From contig NZ_RQVT01000005.1 of the NCBI RefSeq assembly GCF_004010055.1, positions 41,283 to 105,282 on the forward strand: a DNA stretch of 64,000 nucleotides. The letters are read 5' to 3'. The position numbers and the translations under genes were made by a program. Below the pieces are notes generated by a model. The model did no database searches. It had not been told where the DNA came from and saw only the letters and a program-made list of their open reading frames with translations. The DNA comes from Psychroflexus aestuariivivens (GTDB lineage Bacteria; Bacteroidota; Bacteroidia; Flavobacteriales; Flavobacteriaceae). Positions 8,117-17,873 of the stretch are shown in pieces (the stretch's first letter is position 1; each line of letters opens with the position of its first letter).

Positions 8117-9319
8117 ATGTCTCATTCTCCTGCAAATGCTATTCAAGATTTACAGTCATTAGATGCTAAAGGCGGCGTAAATCCGTCGATTTCTGACAGT
8201 TCTACTTTTGCCTTTGCAAAAGCACAAGACATGACAGATACTTTCGCTGGCGAAAAACTAGATGCGTTTTTGTACGCTCGTCATTCGTCTCCAAGTAATA
8301 ACGAGCTTTGCCACGCTTTATCTAGGATGGAAAATACAGAAGCAGCACAGGTTTTTGCGTCTGGAATGGGAGCCATTACAGCGGTGATTTTGCAATTGTG
8401 CAAATCCGGAGATCATATAGTTTCCAGCAGAACCATTTACGGCGGAACTTATGCATTTATGAAAAATTTCTTGCCAGATTTTAAAGTTAATACCAGTTTT
8501 GTAGATATTACAAATCTAGACAGCATCAAATCTGCCATTCAACCTCAGACAAAAATTTTGTTCTGTGAAGCTTTGAGTAATCCGCTTTTGGAAACCGCAG
8601 ATTTGAAAGCTTTGAAGGCAATAGCAGAGAAACACAAGTTGACTTTTGTTGTAGACAACACGTTTACACCATTGATTATTACACCAACAAATTTTGGTGC
8701 AGATGTTGTGATTCACAGTTTGACTAAGTTTATCAATGGCAGTTCAGATACAGTTGGCGGTGCGGTTTGTGGTAGCCTGGATTTTATAAATAGTTTGAAA
8801 GATGTCAACAATGGCGCAGCTATGCTTCTAGGTCAAACCATGGACAGCTTGCGAGCATCTACAATTTTGAAAAATTTACGCACGCTTCCTATTCGAATGC
8901 AGAAACATTCTGAAAATGCTCAATTTCTTGCTGAAAAATTTGAAAAAGAAGGCTTCAAAGTAGTTTATCCTGGATTGAAAACACACAAATCTAACGCAGT
9001 AATGTCTTCCCAAATCAATTCTGAATTTGGTTTTGGTGGTTTATTTACTTTAGATTTTGGTTCAGTTGATGACGCAAATGCGATAATGGAAGAAATGCAA
9101 GCTAAAAATTTAGGTTATTTAGCAGTAAGTTTAGGTTTTTATAAGACACTTTTTAGCGCTTCTGGCAGTTCCACTTCTTCTGAAATTACAGTAGAAGAGC
9201 AAGCAGAGATGGGACTTTCTGAAGGTTTGGTAAGGTTTTCTATCGGTTTAGATTTTGATATTGAACGCACCTATACTATAATGATGCAATGCATCAAAAA
9301 ACATATTGAGTTTGTTTAA
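8117..9319 (+). CDS. Cys/Met metabolism PLP-dependent enzyme (methionine gamma-lyase or O-acetylhomoserine sulfhydrylase-like)
   Basis: 400 residues, the full length of the gamma-family. The PLP-binding lysine is K204 in HSLTKFINGSSD. Other family landmarks are YARHSSPSN (53-61, usually YSRxxNPT), phosphate-binding SGMGAI (82-87), SRTIYGGTY and VVDNTF (Asp180). Members cleave methionine to methanethiol, ammonia and 2-oxobutyrate, or make homocysteine from O-acetylhomoserine; sequence alone does not separate these. The divergent Lrp regulator favours an amino-acid-induced catabolic role, which is inference. A bidirectional terminator follows. Confidence 0.88.
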   Translation: MSHSPANAIQDLQSLDAKGGVNPSISDSSTFAFAKAQDMTDTFAGEKLDAFLYARHSSPSNNELCHALSRMENTEAAQVFASGMGAITAVILQLCKSGDHIVSSRTIYGGTYAFMKNFLPDFKVNTSFVDITNLDSIKSAIQPQTKILFCEALSNPLLETADLKALKAIAEKHKLTFVVDNTFTPLIITPTNFGADVVIHSLTKFINGSSDTVGGAVCGSLDFINSLKDVNNGAAMLLGQTMDSLRASTILKNLRTLPIRMQKHSENAQFLAEKFEKEGFKVVYPGLKTHKSNAVMSSQINSEFGFGGLFTLDFGSVDDANAIMEEMQAKNLGYLAVSLGFYKTLFSASGSSTSSEITVEEQAEMGLSEGLVRFSIGLDFDIERTYTIMMQCIKKHIEFV

Positions 9320-9341
9320 TTGAGTTGAGTTGATTTAGTCG

Positions 9342-9382
9342 AAAAAGCCCTGTAACAAACATAATTTTCAGGGCTTTTTTTA
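9342..9382 (+). terminator. Hairpin terminator after the PLP enzyme gene
   Basis: AAAAAGCCCTG pairs with CAGGGCTTTTT around a 17-base loop, with a T run. The symmetric A/T flanks mean it may also serve the minus-strand gene at 9431-9787. Confidence 0.8.
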
Positions 9383-9430
9383 TGTGAATTTATAAGAATT
9401 ATATTAAAAACTAAGATTACAAACGAATTA

Positions 9431-9787
9431 TTAAACGCCAAAATCTGTTTGTTTTAAAATAGAATCGGTAGTTTTTTTAGAGAAAATTTCTTCAAAATGC
9501 GTAAGCAAATCTACTGGGTCTAATTTGAGTAAAAATCGACTCACATTATCATCAATATTCAAACTTGGATTGAAAAGTCCTGCTTGAATAGGTGGCTCAA
9601 GATTCGTTAAATACTCATCTTTAAAGAATTTTAAATCTCTTTCAATAATATAGTCAGGATTGTCGTTGAGAATCATTTCTAAAACGACTTTACTTTTAGA
9701 TTGTGCTAAACCCAAATAAATTAAATCTGGATTGATGCCCTCTGGATATTTGTCCTTGACTGCTTCAAGAATATTAAGTCTTTTCAT
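9431..9787 (-). CDS. Conserved-looking protein of unknown function
   Basis: 118 residues (MKRLNILEAVKDKYPEGINPDLIYLGLAQ), no signal peptide or membrane segment. It is mostly helical and acidic, with a short Pro-containing loop (LEPPIQAGLFNPSLNID) and two further helices. I do not recognise a family. It lies directly downstream of a possible 40-residue reading frame on the same strand (8 bases between stop and start). The codon use looks like ordinary genes here, and the start has no competing candidate. Confidence 0.6.
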   Translation of the reverse strand: MKRLNILEAVKDKYPEGINPDLIYLGLAQSKSKVVLEMILNDNPDYIIERDLKFFKDEYLTNLEPPIQAGLFNPSLNIDDNVSRFLLKLDPVDLLTHFEEIFSKKTTDSILKQTDFGV

Positions 9788-9795
9788 AAATAAGA

Positions 9796-9918
9796 TTAAA
9801 TTTCGGTCGTATTTTGACTAGCAAATTCTGACACCAATAACTTGAAACCTATATCAAAATATTCCGAAGGCATACTAAATCGGAAGAAGTCAGAAGCTTT
9901 ATACCGTTGTTTTATCAT
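9796..9918 (-). CDS. Possible 40-residue small protein
   Basis: ATG at 9918, TAA at 9796-9798; product MIKQRYKASDFFRFSMPSEY followed by FDIGFKLLVSEFASQ and a short tail. It lies 8 bases upstream of the 118-residue gene, suggesting a two-gene unit or a leader peptide. No family is recognised and no clear promoter is visible. It could equally be chance. Confidence 0.25.
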   Translation of the reverse strand: MIKQRYKASDFFRFSMPSEYFDIGFKLLVSEFASQNTTEI

Positions 9919-10036
9919 TATATCATTATAAATCAGACGTTAAAACTAAGCAAATTTAATGTTAACAACAAAATTTATTAAAATATTTAAAATCGGATAT
10001 AAAATACTTCTGTAATTTATTATTGAATTAAAACCA

Positions 10037-10066
10037 CAAATGCCATTCCTTTCGAAATGGCATTTG
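10037..10066 (-). terminator. Hairpin at the end of the division/wall operon
   Basis: CAAATGCCATT pairs with AATGGCATTTG (perfect 11-bp stem, 8-base loop), 30 bases beyond the ftsZ stop on the minus strand. The downstream T tract is weak (TGGTTTTAATT), so termination may be partial. Confidence 0.55.
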
Positions 10067-10095
10067 AAAATAACACTACTTAACTTAAGCTATTT

Positions 10096-12015
10096 TTAAT
10101 CTACATTATCGTGTAAAAAGGAATTATTGGAACGAAAATTAAGATTGTCTTTATCACCTTCAATTGAAGTCCGGGACAAACTACTTCCTTCCATATTTCT
10201 CTTTTCAAGTTCAATTCCAGCACGTTTGTAAGCTGGTTGTTTTTCAATTTCTTCGATATTATTGCTATTTCTGAATTTATAATTGAACTTTTTCATTTTT
10301 GCTCGACGTTCTGCTGCTCTTGAAGCCAATTCTGCCAAGGGCGTGTTCATTGGATCCACATCTTCGCTTTCCGAATCTGATCTAGATTCAGTTGGTTCAA
10401 CGACTTTACGCTTGTAATTCAGAATCTCATTTTCAGCTTCTTCAGCAACTGGTTTAGATTTTTTCTCTTTTGGCTTAGCCTCTTCTTCATCCATGAATTC
10501 ATCTAAATTATAACGCTTTATCGGTTGCTGTTTTAGTTCAGAATGCGAATAGACTTCTTGAGCATCGTTTACTTCTATATTTTTAATTGAATCATCATCT
10601 TTAGATAAATCGAAAGTTATAGAATTATTATCCTCTTTAGATTCTTGCTCTGGTTCAGAAAAATCGAAATTCAACATATTGTGATCCTGTTCAGAATCTT
10701 CGTCTTCACGATTATTAGAAGAGTCCACAATCTCAAAATCATCTTGATTGGCGTTAACTTCTTCAAAATTGACCTCGATGTCGTTAACGTTTATAGATGA
10801 CTTAGTGTCTTCTTTATTTGAATCCTTTTTCTCCTCTTCCATTTCCTCAAAATCAAGATGATGTACAACTTTTTGTTGTTGTTCTTCATTCAAACGAGAA
10901 GGTTTTCTGGTCTGAAAATCTGGAGTTTGTTTTTTAGAATAACGACTAGCGGATAAATCTTGTTCCATCTTTTGGTCGTCTTCCAAAGTATGAATAATTT
11001 TTTTTGTTTCAGTATTCACGATAACATCTTGTTGTTCGGTATCAAAACCTGTAGCAATAACAGTCACAGAAATAGAATCTTCCAAACTCTCGTCATCGCC
11101 AACACCCATAATAATATTGGCACTATTTCCAGCTTCAGCTTGAATATGATCGTTGATTTCACCAATTTCGTCAAGTGTTATTTCATCAGTTCCAGAAACA
11201 ATTAAAAGTAAAACATTTTGTGCACCTGTAATTTTGTTATCATTCAATAAAGGTGAATCCAAAGCTTTTTCAATAGCAATTTGAGAACGGTTTGTGCCTG
11301 AAGCAACCGCAGAACCCATAATGGCCGTTCCGCTATTACTCAAAACTGTCTTGGCATCTCGCAAGTCAATGTTTTGCGTATAGTGGTGTGTAATAACTTC
11401 AGCAATACCTCTGGAAGCTGTCGCTAAAACTTCATCTGCTTTAGAAAATCCAGACTTGAAGCCAAGGTTTCCATAAACTTCTCGTAATTTATTGTTATTG
11501 ATGACAATCAAAGAATCGACATTGTTACGCAATTCTTCCACACCAATTTGTGCTTGTTCATTTCTAGTACGACCTTCAAATTGAAATGGAATAGTAACAA
11601 TACCAACTGTAAGGATATCCAATTCTTTGGCCAATCTTGCGATAACAGGTGCAGCACCAGTACCAGTACCACCGCCCATTCCTGCTGTGATAAATACCAT
11701 CTTGGTATTTGTACTCAGCAGACCTTTGATGTCTTCTTTGCTCTCTTCTGCAGCTTGCTTACCGATATCTGGATTTGCGCCAGCTCCTAAACCTTCGGTA
11801 AGGTTGACTCCTAATTGAATTTTGGTCGGGACTGGACTGTTTTCTAATGCTTGTGCATCGGTGTTGCAAATCACAAAATCCACACCTTTTATGCCTTGGC
11901 TAAACATATGGTTTATGGCATTAGATCCGCCACCGCCAACACCAATTACTTTGATGACGTTTGACTGATGTTTCGGGAGATCAAAAGCGATGTTATCGAA
12001 TTCTGAGTTACTCAT
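10096..12015 (-). CDS. ftsZ: Cell division protein FtsZ with long C-terminal linker
   Basis: 639 residues. The tubulin-like GTPase core occupies about residues 15-330, with [13 protein letters not shown], the signature GGGTGTG at 114-120, [10 protein letters not shown], and the T7-region block around [17 protein letters not shown]. It forms the Z ring at mid-cell. The core is followed by a roughly 270-residue acidic, low-complexity linker rich in Glu, Asp, Asn and Ser, much longer than the about 50 residues of E. coli. The end is conserved ([11 protein letters not shown]), presumably the tail that binds FtsA. It is last gene of the cluster, 27 bases after ftsA, followed by a hairpin. Confidence 0.98.
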   Translation of the reverse strand: MSNSEFDNIAFDLPKHQSNVIKVIGVGGGGSNAINHMFSQGIKGVDFVICNTDAQALENSPVPTKIQLGVNLTEGLGAGANPDIGKQAAEESKEDIKGLLSTNTKMVFITAGMGGGTGTGAAPVIARLAKELDILTVGIVTIPFQFEGRTRNEQAQIGVEELRNNVDSLIVINNNKLREVYGNLGFKSGFSKADEVLATASRGIAEVITHHYTQNIDLRDAKTVLSNSGTAIMGSAVASGTNRSQIAIEKALDSPLLNDNKITGAQNVLLLIVSGTDEITLDEIGEINDHIQAEAGNSANIIMGVGDDESLEDSISVTVIATGFDTEQQDVIVNTETKKIIHTLEDDQKMEQDLSASRYSKKQTPDFQTRKPSRLNEEQQQKVVHHLDFEEMEEEKKDSNKEDTKSSINVNDIEVNFEEVNANQDDFEIVDSSNNREDEDSEQDHNMLNFDFSEPEQESKEDNNSITFDLSKDDDSIKNIEVNDAQEVYSHSELKQQPIKRYNLDEFMDEEEAKPKEKKSKPVAEEAENEILNYKRKVVEPTESRSDSESEDVDPMNTPLAELASRAAERRAKMKKFNYKFRNSNNIEEIEKQPAYKRAGIELEKRNMEGSSLSRTSIEGDKDNLNFRSNNSFLHDNVD

Positions 12016-12042
12016 AATATTGTATTTTGGGTTGGTATTCTA

Positions 12043-13458
12043 CTACTCTGCGTTATCTAAAAAATCTTTCAACTTATCAAACCACCGTTCCACGACATTT
12101 CGACTTGGTCTAGCGGGTTGTTTCGGTTGCTTAACGGGTTCATTCTTAAAACTATCCGTTTCTTCTTCAGCACCTTCTGCATTCGTGACATGACTGTCAC
12201 CATCTTCTACCATGGCAGTTTCTGCTGTTGCAATATTTTCTTCTTCTGAAGCTTTTTCTGCTTCTTCTTCTAGTAATTTTTCTTCTTTTTCGAAAGCTTT
12301 ACGTTCCAATCCATCCATCACTAAGCCTACAGCTGTAGCATAAGTTGGACTGGCAATTTCTTTGTCGGTTTCACCAGCTAAATATTCATTTGGAAAACCA
12401 ATTCTAGTATCCATGCCTGTCACATATTCTACCAATTGTTTCAAATGTTTCAATTGTGCGCCGCCACCTGTAATAACAATTCCGGCGATTAGTTTTTTCT
12501 TCTGCTCTTCATGACCGTAATTTTTAATTTCAAGATAAACTTGGTCAATAATTTCTACAGCGCGGTAATGTATCACCTTAGATAAATTTTTCAGCGAAAT
12601 TTCTTTAGGCTCGCGACCTCGTAAACCTGGAATTGAAACAATTTCGTTTTCTTTATTTTCTCCAGGCCAAGCTGAACCAAATTTCACTTTTAGTAGTTCG
12701 GCTTGTTTTTCAATTATGGAACAGCCTTCTTTGATATCTTCTGTAATCACATTTCCACCAAAAGGAATGACAGCTGTGTGACGGATTATTCCATCTTTAA
12801 AAATCGCTAAATCTGTGGTTCCGCCACCAATATCTATCAAAGCAACGCCTGCTTCTTTTTCTTCCTGACTCAAGACTGCATTGGCCGATGCCAAAGGTTC
12901 TAGTGTCATGCCATTCAATTCTAAGCCAGAGTTCTTCACGCATCGTCCAATATTCCTAATTGATGAAATTTGACCAACAACAACATGAAAATTAGCTTCC
13001 AATCTTCCACCAGACATGCCGCGCGGTTCCATAATTTCTGACTGACCGTCAACTTTGTACTCTTGTGGTAGCACGTGAATAATTTCTTCACCTGGCAACA
13101 TCACTAATTTATGAACTTGATTGCATAAATTATCGATATCATCGTCTTCAATAACTTCTTCCACATCATTTCTGGTAATGTAGTCGCTGTGTTGCAGACT
13201 TCTTATATGTTGACCAGCAATACCAACCGTTACGGCACTAACTTCTATACCAGAATTAGCTTCTGCTTGCTGAATCGCTTGTTGAATCGACTGAATGGTT
13301 TGTGTAATATTATTGACAACGCCACGGTGGACACCCAAACTTTTTGTACGCCCAATGCCTAGAATCTCAACCTTTCCATATTCATTTTTACGACCAATCA
13401 TGGCAACAATCTTTGTTGTCCCGATGTCTAATCCTACTGCGATGTTATCTCCTTCCAT
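12043..13458 (-). CDS. ftsA: Cell division protein FtsA
   Basis: 471 residues. Actin-like ATPase with phosphate-1 loop VGLDIGTTKIVAM near the start, the 1C (SHS2-like) subdomain after about residue 80, phosphate-2 motif LIDIGGGTTDLAIF, and adenosine loop IVITGGGAQL. An acidic low-complexity insertion (about 390-445) separates the core from a C-terminal amphipathic helix (VERWFDKLKDFLDN), which should tether FtsA and the FtsZ ring to the inner membrane. It lies between ftsQ (12 bases) and ftsZ (27 bases) in the same transcript. Confidence 0.97.
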   Translation of the reverse strand: MEGDNIAVGLDIGTTKIVAMIGRKNEYGKVEILGIGRTKSLGVHRGVVNNITQTIQSIQQAIQQAEANSGIEVSAVTVGIAGQHIRSLQHSDYITRNDVEEVIEDDDIDNLCNQVHKLVMLPGEEIIHVLPQEYKVDGQSEIMEPRGMSGGRLEANFHVVVGQISSIRNIGRCVKNSGLELNGMTLEPLASANAVLSQEEKEAGVALIDIGGGTTDLAIFKDGIIRHTAVIPFGGNVITEDIKEGCSIIEKQAELLKVKFGSAWPGENKENEIVSIPGLRGREPKEISLKNLSKVIHYRAVEIIDQVYLEIKNYGHEEQKKKLIAGIVITGGGAQLKHLKQLVEYVTGMDTRIGFPNEYLAGETDKEIASPTYATAVGLVMDGLERKAFEKEEKLLEEEAEKASEEENIATAETAMVEDGDSHVTNAEGAEEETDSFKNEPVKQPKQPARPSRNVVERWFDKLKDFLDNAE

Positions 13459-13470
13459 TTCTGTAGATTA

Positions 13471-14190
13471 TTACTTTTTAGTACACACAACTTGATTACC
13501 AAACTGCAAATCTATGTGTTTATAGCTGTCTAACTTTTTATATTCTAAAGCTTTGTGATAAAAAATTTTATAATTTTTCAACTTTTGGTCAAGATAAGAA
13601 ATTTGACCAAAATTGACTATAAAATCTTTGTCTCTGACTTCTAAAATGTAATTATTGGCTAATTTTTTACGAATTGCAATAATATGTTTTTTTAAAAAAT
13701 CATCTTCCCTTATTTTCAATAAAAGTGGATAAATTTCACTTAGATTTTCTGCACTTACACCCGAGACCATAGGAACTCTTGCCGAATAGTTTTGAGACAT
13801 TGGCATGGCTAAGCCATCTTCGTCTAAATAGTAAAATCCTTGGTCATAAACTCTCGCTATTGGCTCACGCTGAACGACCGATGCGGTCAATTTTCCATTC
13901 AAATCATAAAACACTTCTGTAGATTTTATCATTTCATTTGTATTGAGCACATTTTCAAAATGCTTTAAATTTGCCTCGTTCAAAATTGAATCTTGGATTT
14001 CAGCCAAATTTTCTTTCAAAAGATGTTCAACTTCAAGTTCTGTTATAAACATTTTTGAAGTGTCCAAAAAGTCCACATGAACTGAATTTAAAACTTTATG
14101 ATGATGACGATTGTTAGCGAAGCTTAGTAAGACTAATAAACCTAGCATCATCAGCACCAATCTTATGTTATGTAAGTTAAACAGTTTCAT
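13471..14190 (-). CDS. ftsQ: Cell division protein FtsQ
   Basis: 239 residues, bitopic: a short cytoplasmic N-terminus, one transmembrane helix at about 9-25 (RLVLMMLGLLVLLSF), then a periplasmic region starting with a POTRA-like segment (VDFLDTSKMFITELEVEHLLKENL). A beta-domain follows with VVQREPIARVYDQGFYYLDEDG, the FtsQ block where the protein refers to its own processing or position. In other bacteria FtsQ links FtsL/FtsB to the divisome. The start overlaps the end of murC by 14 bases, pointing to coupled translation. Identity rests on size, topology, position and the VxREPIA motif. Confidence 0.9.
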   Translation of the reverse strand: MKLFNLHNIRLVLMMLGLLVLLSFANNRHHHKVLNSVHVDFLDTSKMFITELEVEHLLKENLAEIQDSILNEANLKHFENVLNTNEMIKSTEVFYDLNGKLTASVVQREPIARVYDQGFYYLDEDGLAMPMSQNYSARVPMVSGVSAENLSEIYPLLLKIREDDFLKKHIIAIRKKLANNYILEVRDKDFIVNFGQISYLDQKLKNYKIFYHKALEYKKLDSYKHIDLQFGNQVVCTKK

Positions 14191-15532
14191 TGAAATATTT
14201 TGAAATTTTATGAGCTTCTACGCCAATGTCTCCAGCACCTAGTAAAACGACAACAGCATTTTGTGATGTATCTATGATTTGTTTTATTTCCTTTTTTTCT
14301 ATTACTTTTTTATTTGAGTTATTTATTTTTTTCAGTAAAAACGCTGCATTAATTCCATCGATTGGTAATTCTCGAGCTGGATAAATTTCCAACAGATTCA
14401 CCTCATCGAAACTTGCTAAACTCGTCGCAAAATCATCAGCAAAATCTCTGGTTCTTGAAAATAAATGCGGTTGAAAAATTACAATTTGAGTTTTGTTAGG
14501 ATGCATTTCAGACACCGCTTGATGCACCGCTGAAATTTCACTTGGATGATGCGCATAATCGTCAATAACGACTAAATCTTCAGTTTTCAATATATAGTTA
14601 AATCTTCGCTTCACGCCTTTAAAACTGGACAATGCTTTAGCAAAATCTTGTGCTAATTCAGGTTTAAAATCTATGGCCAAAGTTAGTGCTGCTGCTGCAT
14701 TGAACAAATTGTGTTTTCCAGGTAAATCAAATTTAATATTTTTCAGGTGGTGTTCTTTTGAAACAAAATCGAAAACATAATGTCCGTTTTCAACCTTAAT
14801 ATTCTCAATGTAAAATTCAGCTTGCTCACCAACAGCGATGCTTTTACCTTCAATTTGTAGAGCTTTTTGCTTGAATAAATGCGAATTTGGGACTAAATTG
14901 ATGAATTCTTGAAAAGCAGAACGCATCGTTTGATCATCGCCATAAATGTCTAAATGATCGGCATCCAAAGATGTAATTACCGCTGCTGAAGGGTGAAGTT
15001 GTAAAAACGAACGGTCGAATTCATCGGCTTCGATAACGACAACTTCTTCACCATCAGAAATGAAATTGGTATCGTAATTCTGTAAAATTCCACCACAAAA
15101 AGCGGTTAATTTTATACCGTTTTCTTTTAAGATGTGAGCTAAAATTGCTGAAGTTGTCGTTTTACCGTGAGTTCCAGCTACAGCTAGGGTTGGTAAATTT
15201 TCTGTGATTTTACCTAAAACTACGGCACGTTTCAAAATTTGAAAATCTCCATTTTTGAAATATTGAAAAATATCTGAATTCACATTTACAGCCGGCGTAT
15301 AAACTACGAGCGTTTGCTCTGGTTGCAACTCAGATTCTAATTCAGCAGAAATCGCTTCGTGAAATTGAATTGAAATTCCTTCATTTTGTAATTGCGAAGT
15401 CAAATCGCTTTCAGTTTTGTCATAACCGTAAACTCGAAAATTTTTGGAATTGAAAAATCTTGCCAACGCACTCATTCCTATCCCACCGATTCCGATGAAA
15501 AACAAATTTTTATATGTGTTGAATGCTTTCAT
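14177..15532 (-). CDS. murC: UDP-N-acetylmuramate-L-alanine ligase MurC
   Basis: 451 residues. It adds L-alanine to UDP-MurNAc with ATP in the cytoplasm, the first peptide step of peptidoglycan synthesis. The N-terminal Rossmann part shows [14 protein letters not shown]. The ATP loop GTHGKTTT is at 120-127. The central domain has EADEFDRSF and [12 protein letters not shown], and the C-terminal ligase domain has [19 protein letters not shown] and a final glycine motif ([10 protein letters not shown]). It overlaps murG by 4 bases (ATGA) and ftsQ by 14. Confidence 0.98.
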   Translation of the reverse strand: MKAFNTYKNLFFIGIGGIGMSALARFFNSKNFRVYGYDKTESDLTSQLQNEGISIQFHEAISAELESELQPEQTLVVYTPAVNVNSDIFQYFKNGDFQILKRAVVLGKITENLPTLAVAGTHGKTTTSAILAHILKENGIKLTAFCGGILQNYDTNFISDGEEVVVIEADEFDRSFLQLHPSAAVITSLDADHLDIYGDDQTMRSAFQEFINLVPNSHLFKQKALQIEGKSIAVGEQAEFYIENIKVENGHYVFDFVSKEHHLKNIKFDLPGKHNLFNAAAALTLAIDFKPELAQDFAKALSSFKGVKRRFNYILKTEDLVVIDDYAHHPSEISAVHQAVSEMHPNKTQIVIFQPHLFSRTRDFADDFATSLASFDEVNLLEIYPARELPIDGINAAFLLKKINNSNKKVIEKKEIKQIIDTSQNAVVVLLGAGDIGVEAHKISKYFNETV

Positions 15533-16620
15533 TGTTTCCCTAGTTTTTCAATTTCATCAACAATTGTTTGCGTGGCATTTGGCTTAGCCAATTTCAAAAT
15601 TTGCTCAGACATTTTCTTTTGCAATTCTTTGTCTTCTACTAATGTTTCAAACTGATTTTTGAATTTTTCTTCTAACTCAGTTTCTGTAATCATAATAGCT
15701 GCATTCTTATCTGCAATTGATTTAGCGTTTTTGGTTTGGTGGTCTTCAGCCACGTTCGGCGAAGGAATAAAAATTACAGGTTTCCCGACCAAACTCAACT
15801 CGCTCACTGCGCCAGCTCCAGCTCTAGAAATTATAATGTCGGCTACAGAATAGCCTAAATTCATTTTATTTATAAACTCTAAAACTTTTACATTTTTAGA
15901 ATTCAAAGATTTGTATTTTTCAAAATAAATTTTCCCACATTGCCACAACACTTGAATATTTTTTGATTCAAAAAACGGCAAATGTTCGGCAATTAGTTCA
16001 TTGATGCGTTGCGAACCTAGGCTGCCGCCAACGATAAGTAAAGTTTGTTTATCAGGATCGAGTTCAAAATGTTGTAAAGCTTCGGTTCTGTATTTTTTGG
16101 TGTCTATCAAATCTTTTCTTACTGGATTTCCTGAAAAGACAATTTTTTCTTTTGGAAAAAATTTGTCCATATTTTCATAAGCAACACAAATGGATTTAGC
16201 ATCTTTTGCTAACCATTTATTAGTTATGCCTGCATAAGAATTTTGCTCTTGAATCAATGTTGGCAAGCCCATTATATTTGCCATTTTCAATAATGGTCCA
16301 CTTGCAAATCCACCAGTTCCAATTACAACATCTGGCTGAAAAGATTTGATAACTTTTCTAGATTTCAGTAAAGAACTGAGCAGTTTGATCGGAAAAATTA
16401 GGTTTGAAAAATTCAATTTTCGCTGAATGCCTGAAATCCATAATCCAATGATTTTAAAACCAGCTTCAGGGACTTTCGTCATTTCCATTTTGCCTTTTGC
16501 ACCCACAAATAAAAATTCAGCATCAGGCTGTCTATGCTTCAATTCTTCTGCAATAGCAATCGCCGGATAAATATGTCCGCCAGTTCCACCGCCCGATATG
16601 ATGTATTTTTTGTAATTCAT
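15529..16620 (-). CDS. murG: UDP-GlcNAc:lipid I N-acetylglucosaminyltransferase MurG
   Basis: 363 residues, family-typical length. It converts lipid I to lipid II at the inner face of the membrane. Motifs: [15 protein letters not shown] in the N-terminal domain, [37 protein letters not shown] at the interdomain region, and [11 protein letters not shown] in the UDP-GlcNAc site. The product of MraY is its substrate, and its product feeds the FtsW/FtsI pair encoded upstream in the same operon. Four-base overlaps with ftsW and murC suggest tight translational coupling. Confidence 0.98.
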   Translation of the reverse strand: MNYKKYIISGGGTGGHIYPAIAIAEELKHRQPDAEFLFVGAKGKMEMTKVPEAGFKIIGLWISGIQRKLNFSNLIFPIKLLSSLLKSRKVIKSFQPDVVIGTGGFASGPLLKMANIMGLPTLIQEQNSYAGITNKWLAKDAKSICVAYENMDKFFPKEKIVFSGNPVRKDLIDTKKYRTEALQHFELDPDKQTLLIVGGSLGSQRINELIAEHLPFFESKNIQVLWQCGKIYFEKYKSLNSKNVKVLEFINKMNLGYSVADIIISRAGAGAVSELSLVGKPVIFIPSPNVAEDHQTKNAKSIADKNAAIMITETELEEKFKNQFETLVEDKELQKKMSEQILKLAKPNATQTIVDEIEKLGKQ

Positions 16621-17864
16621 AAGGTTTCGCTTAGCACTTCTAATGGATTTTCTATCGTTTGGTTGTGTTCTTTTTCAGCTTGAGCTTCTTCCTCTTTCTC
16701 TCTAACTTCATTGTTGGCACTGACGCTAATCACGATACCAAGTGACAAACAAGTCATCCAAATTGAAGTTCCGCCACTACCGACTAATGGTAAAGTTTGA
16801 CCTGTTACCGGAAATAATTCTACGGCAACTGCAATATTTATAAATGCTTGAAATATAATTGGTATCCCGGCTGCAACAACCAAAAGTCTACCATATGTAG
16901 TTCCAGATTTTGTAACAATAATAGCTATCCTATACAACATAAAAATGTAGGCTAAAATGACACCAATGCCACCTATCATACCCATTTCTTCTACAATAAT
17001 TGCATAAATGAAATCTGAAGATGATTGAGGGAGGAAATTTCGCTGCACGCTTTTTCCAATGCCATTTCCTGTTAAACCACCTGTTGCAATAGCTATTTTA
17101 GCTTTTTCAACTTGATATTGTTCGCGTGTTTGCTCATCATTATCTGTAAAAGTCTCAATTCTACTAATCCAAGTGTCCACTCGATTTGGAAACAAGCCAG
17201 GAAAAGCTTTGGCTGAAAGCCCGAATAAAGTTAGCGCAACTAAACCTACACCCAATACAATCGCGGTGTATTTCATCTTGTACGCACCTACGTAAGTAAG
17301 AATTAAAACGATGAAAAATATAATGGCTGCAGTTGAAAGATTTGCTGGTAAAATTAATCCAACGACCAAAAAAACCGGCACCCACAATGGCAAAATGGTT
17401 TCTTTAAATGTATATTCTGTACCTTGAATTTTGGATAAATATCTTGCAACGTAAATCAACAAAACCACTGAAGCTAAAGTCGAAGTTTGAAATGAAAAAT
17501 TGACAATAGGAACTTGAATCCAGCGGCTGGCATTGGCACCTTGAATGGTTGTACCTTGGAACAAAGTAATTCCTAATAAAATAATAACGATTGGCAATAA
17601 AATAATTGACAAACCACGGAAAAACCTGTAAGGAATTTTATGTGTGCCATACATAATGGCAAATCCTAAGACTAAATGTACAAAATGTTTGACTAAATAA
17701 CTGAATGTATTTCCGCTTGCGCCATTCAAGTAAGCCAAATTACTCGAAGCACTATACACAGGTATAAATGAAAAAATAGCCAAAAGACCAGCCACAGCCC
17801 AAAGCATGCGATCGCCTTTGATGCTATTTAAAAAATCTTTCAATCCTGTATTTGAATCAGACAT
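16617..17864 (-). CDS. ftsW: SEDS peptidoglycan glycosyltransferase FtsW
   Basis: 415 residues with about ten hydrophobic helices. It polymerises lipid II at the septum together with its class B PBP. SEDS landmarks are visible: [20 protein letters not shown] in the large extracytoplasmic loop, [18 protein letters not shown] near the C-terminal helices, and an early SASSNLAY segment. The cytoplasmic tail is rich in Glu and Lys. It is called FtsW rather than RodA because of its place between murD and murG in the division cluster. Confidence 0.96.
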   Translation of the reverse strand: MSDSNTGLKDFLNSIKGDRMLWAVAGLLAIFSFIPVYSASSNLAYLNGASGNTFSYLVKHFVHLVLGFAIMYGTHKIPYRFFRGLSIILLPIVIILLGITLFQGTTIQGANASRWIQVPIVNFSFQTSTLASVVLLIYVARYLSKIQGTEYTFKETILPLWVPVFLVVGLILPANLSTAAIIFFIVLILTYVGAYKMKYTAIVLGVGLVALTLFGLSAKAFPGLFPNRVDTWISRIETFTDNDEQTREQYQVEKAKIAIATGGLTGNGIGKSVQRNFLPQSSSDFIYAIIVEEMGMIGGIGVILAYIFMLYRIAIIVTKSGTTYGRLLVVAAGIPIIFQAFINIAVAVELFPVTGQTLPLVGSGGTSIWMTCLSLGIVISVSANNEVREKEEEAQAEKEHNQTIENPLEVLSETL

Positions 17865-17873
17865 TTGTATTGT

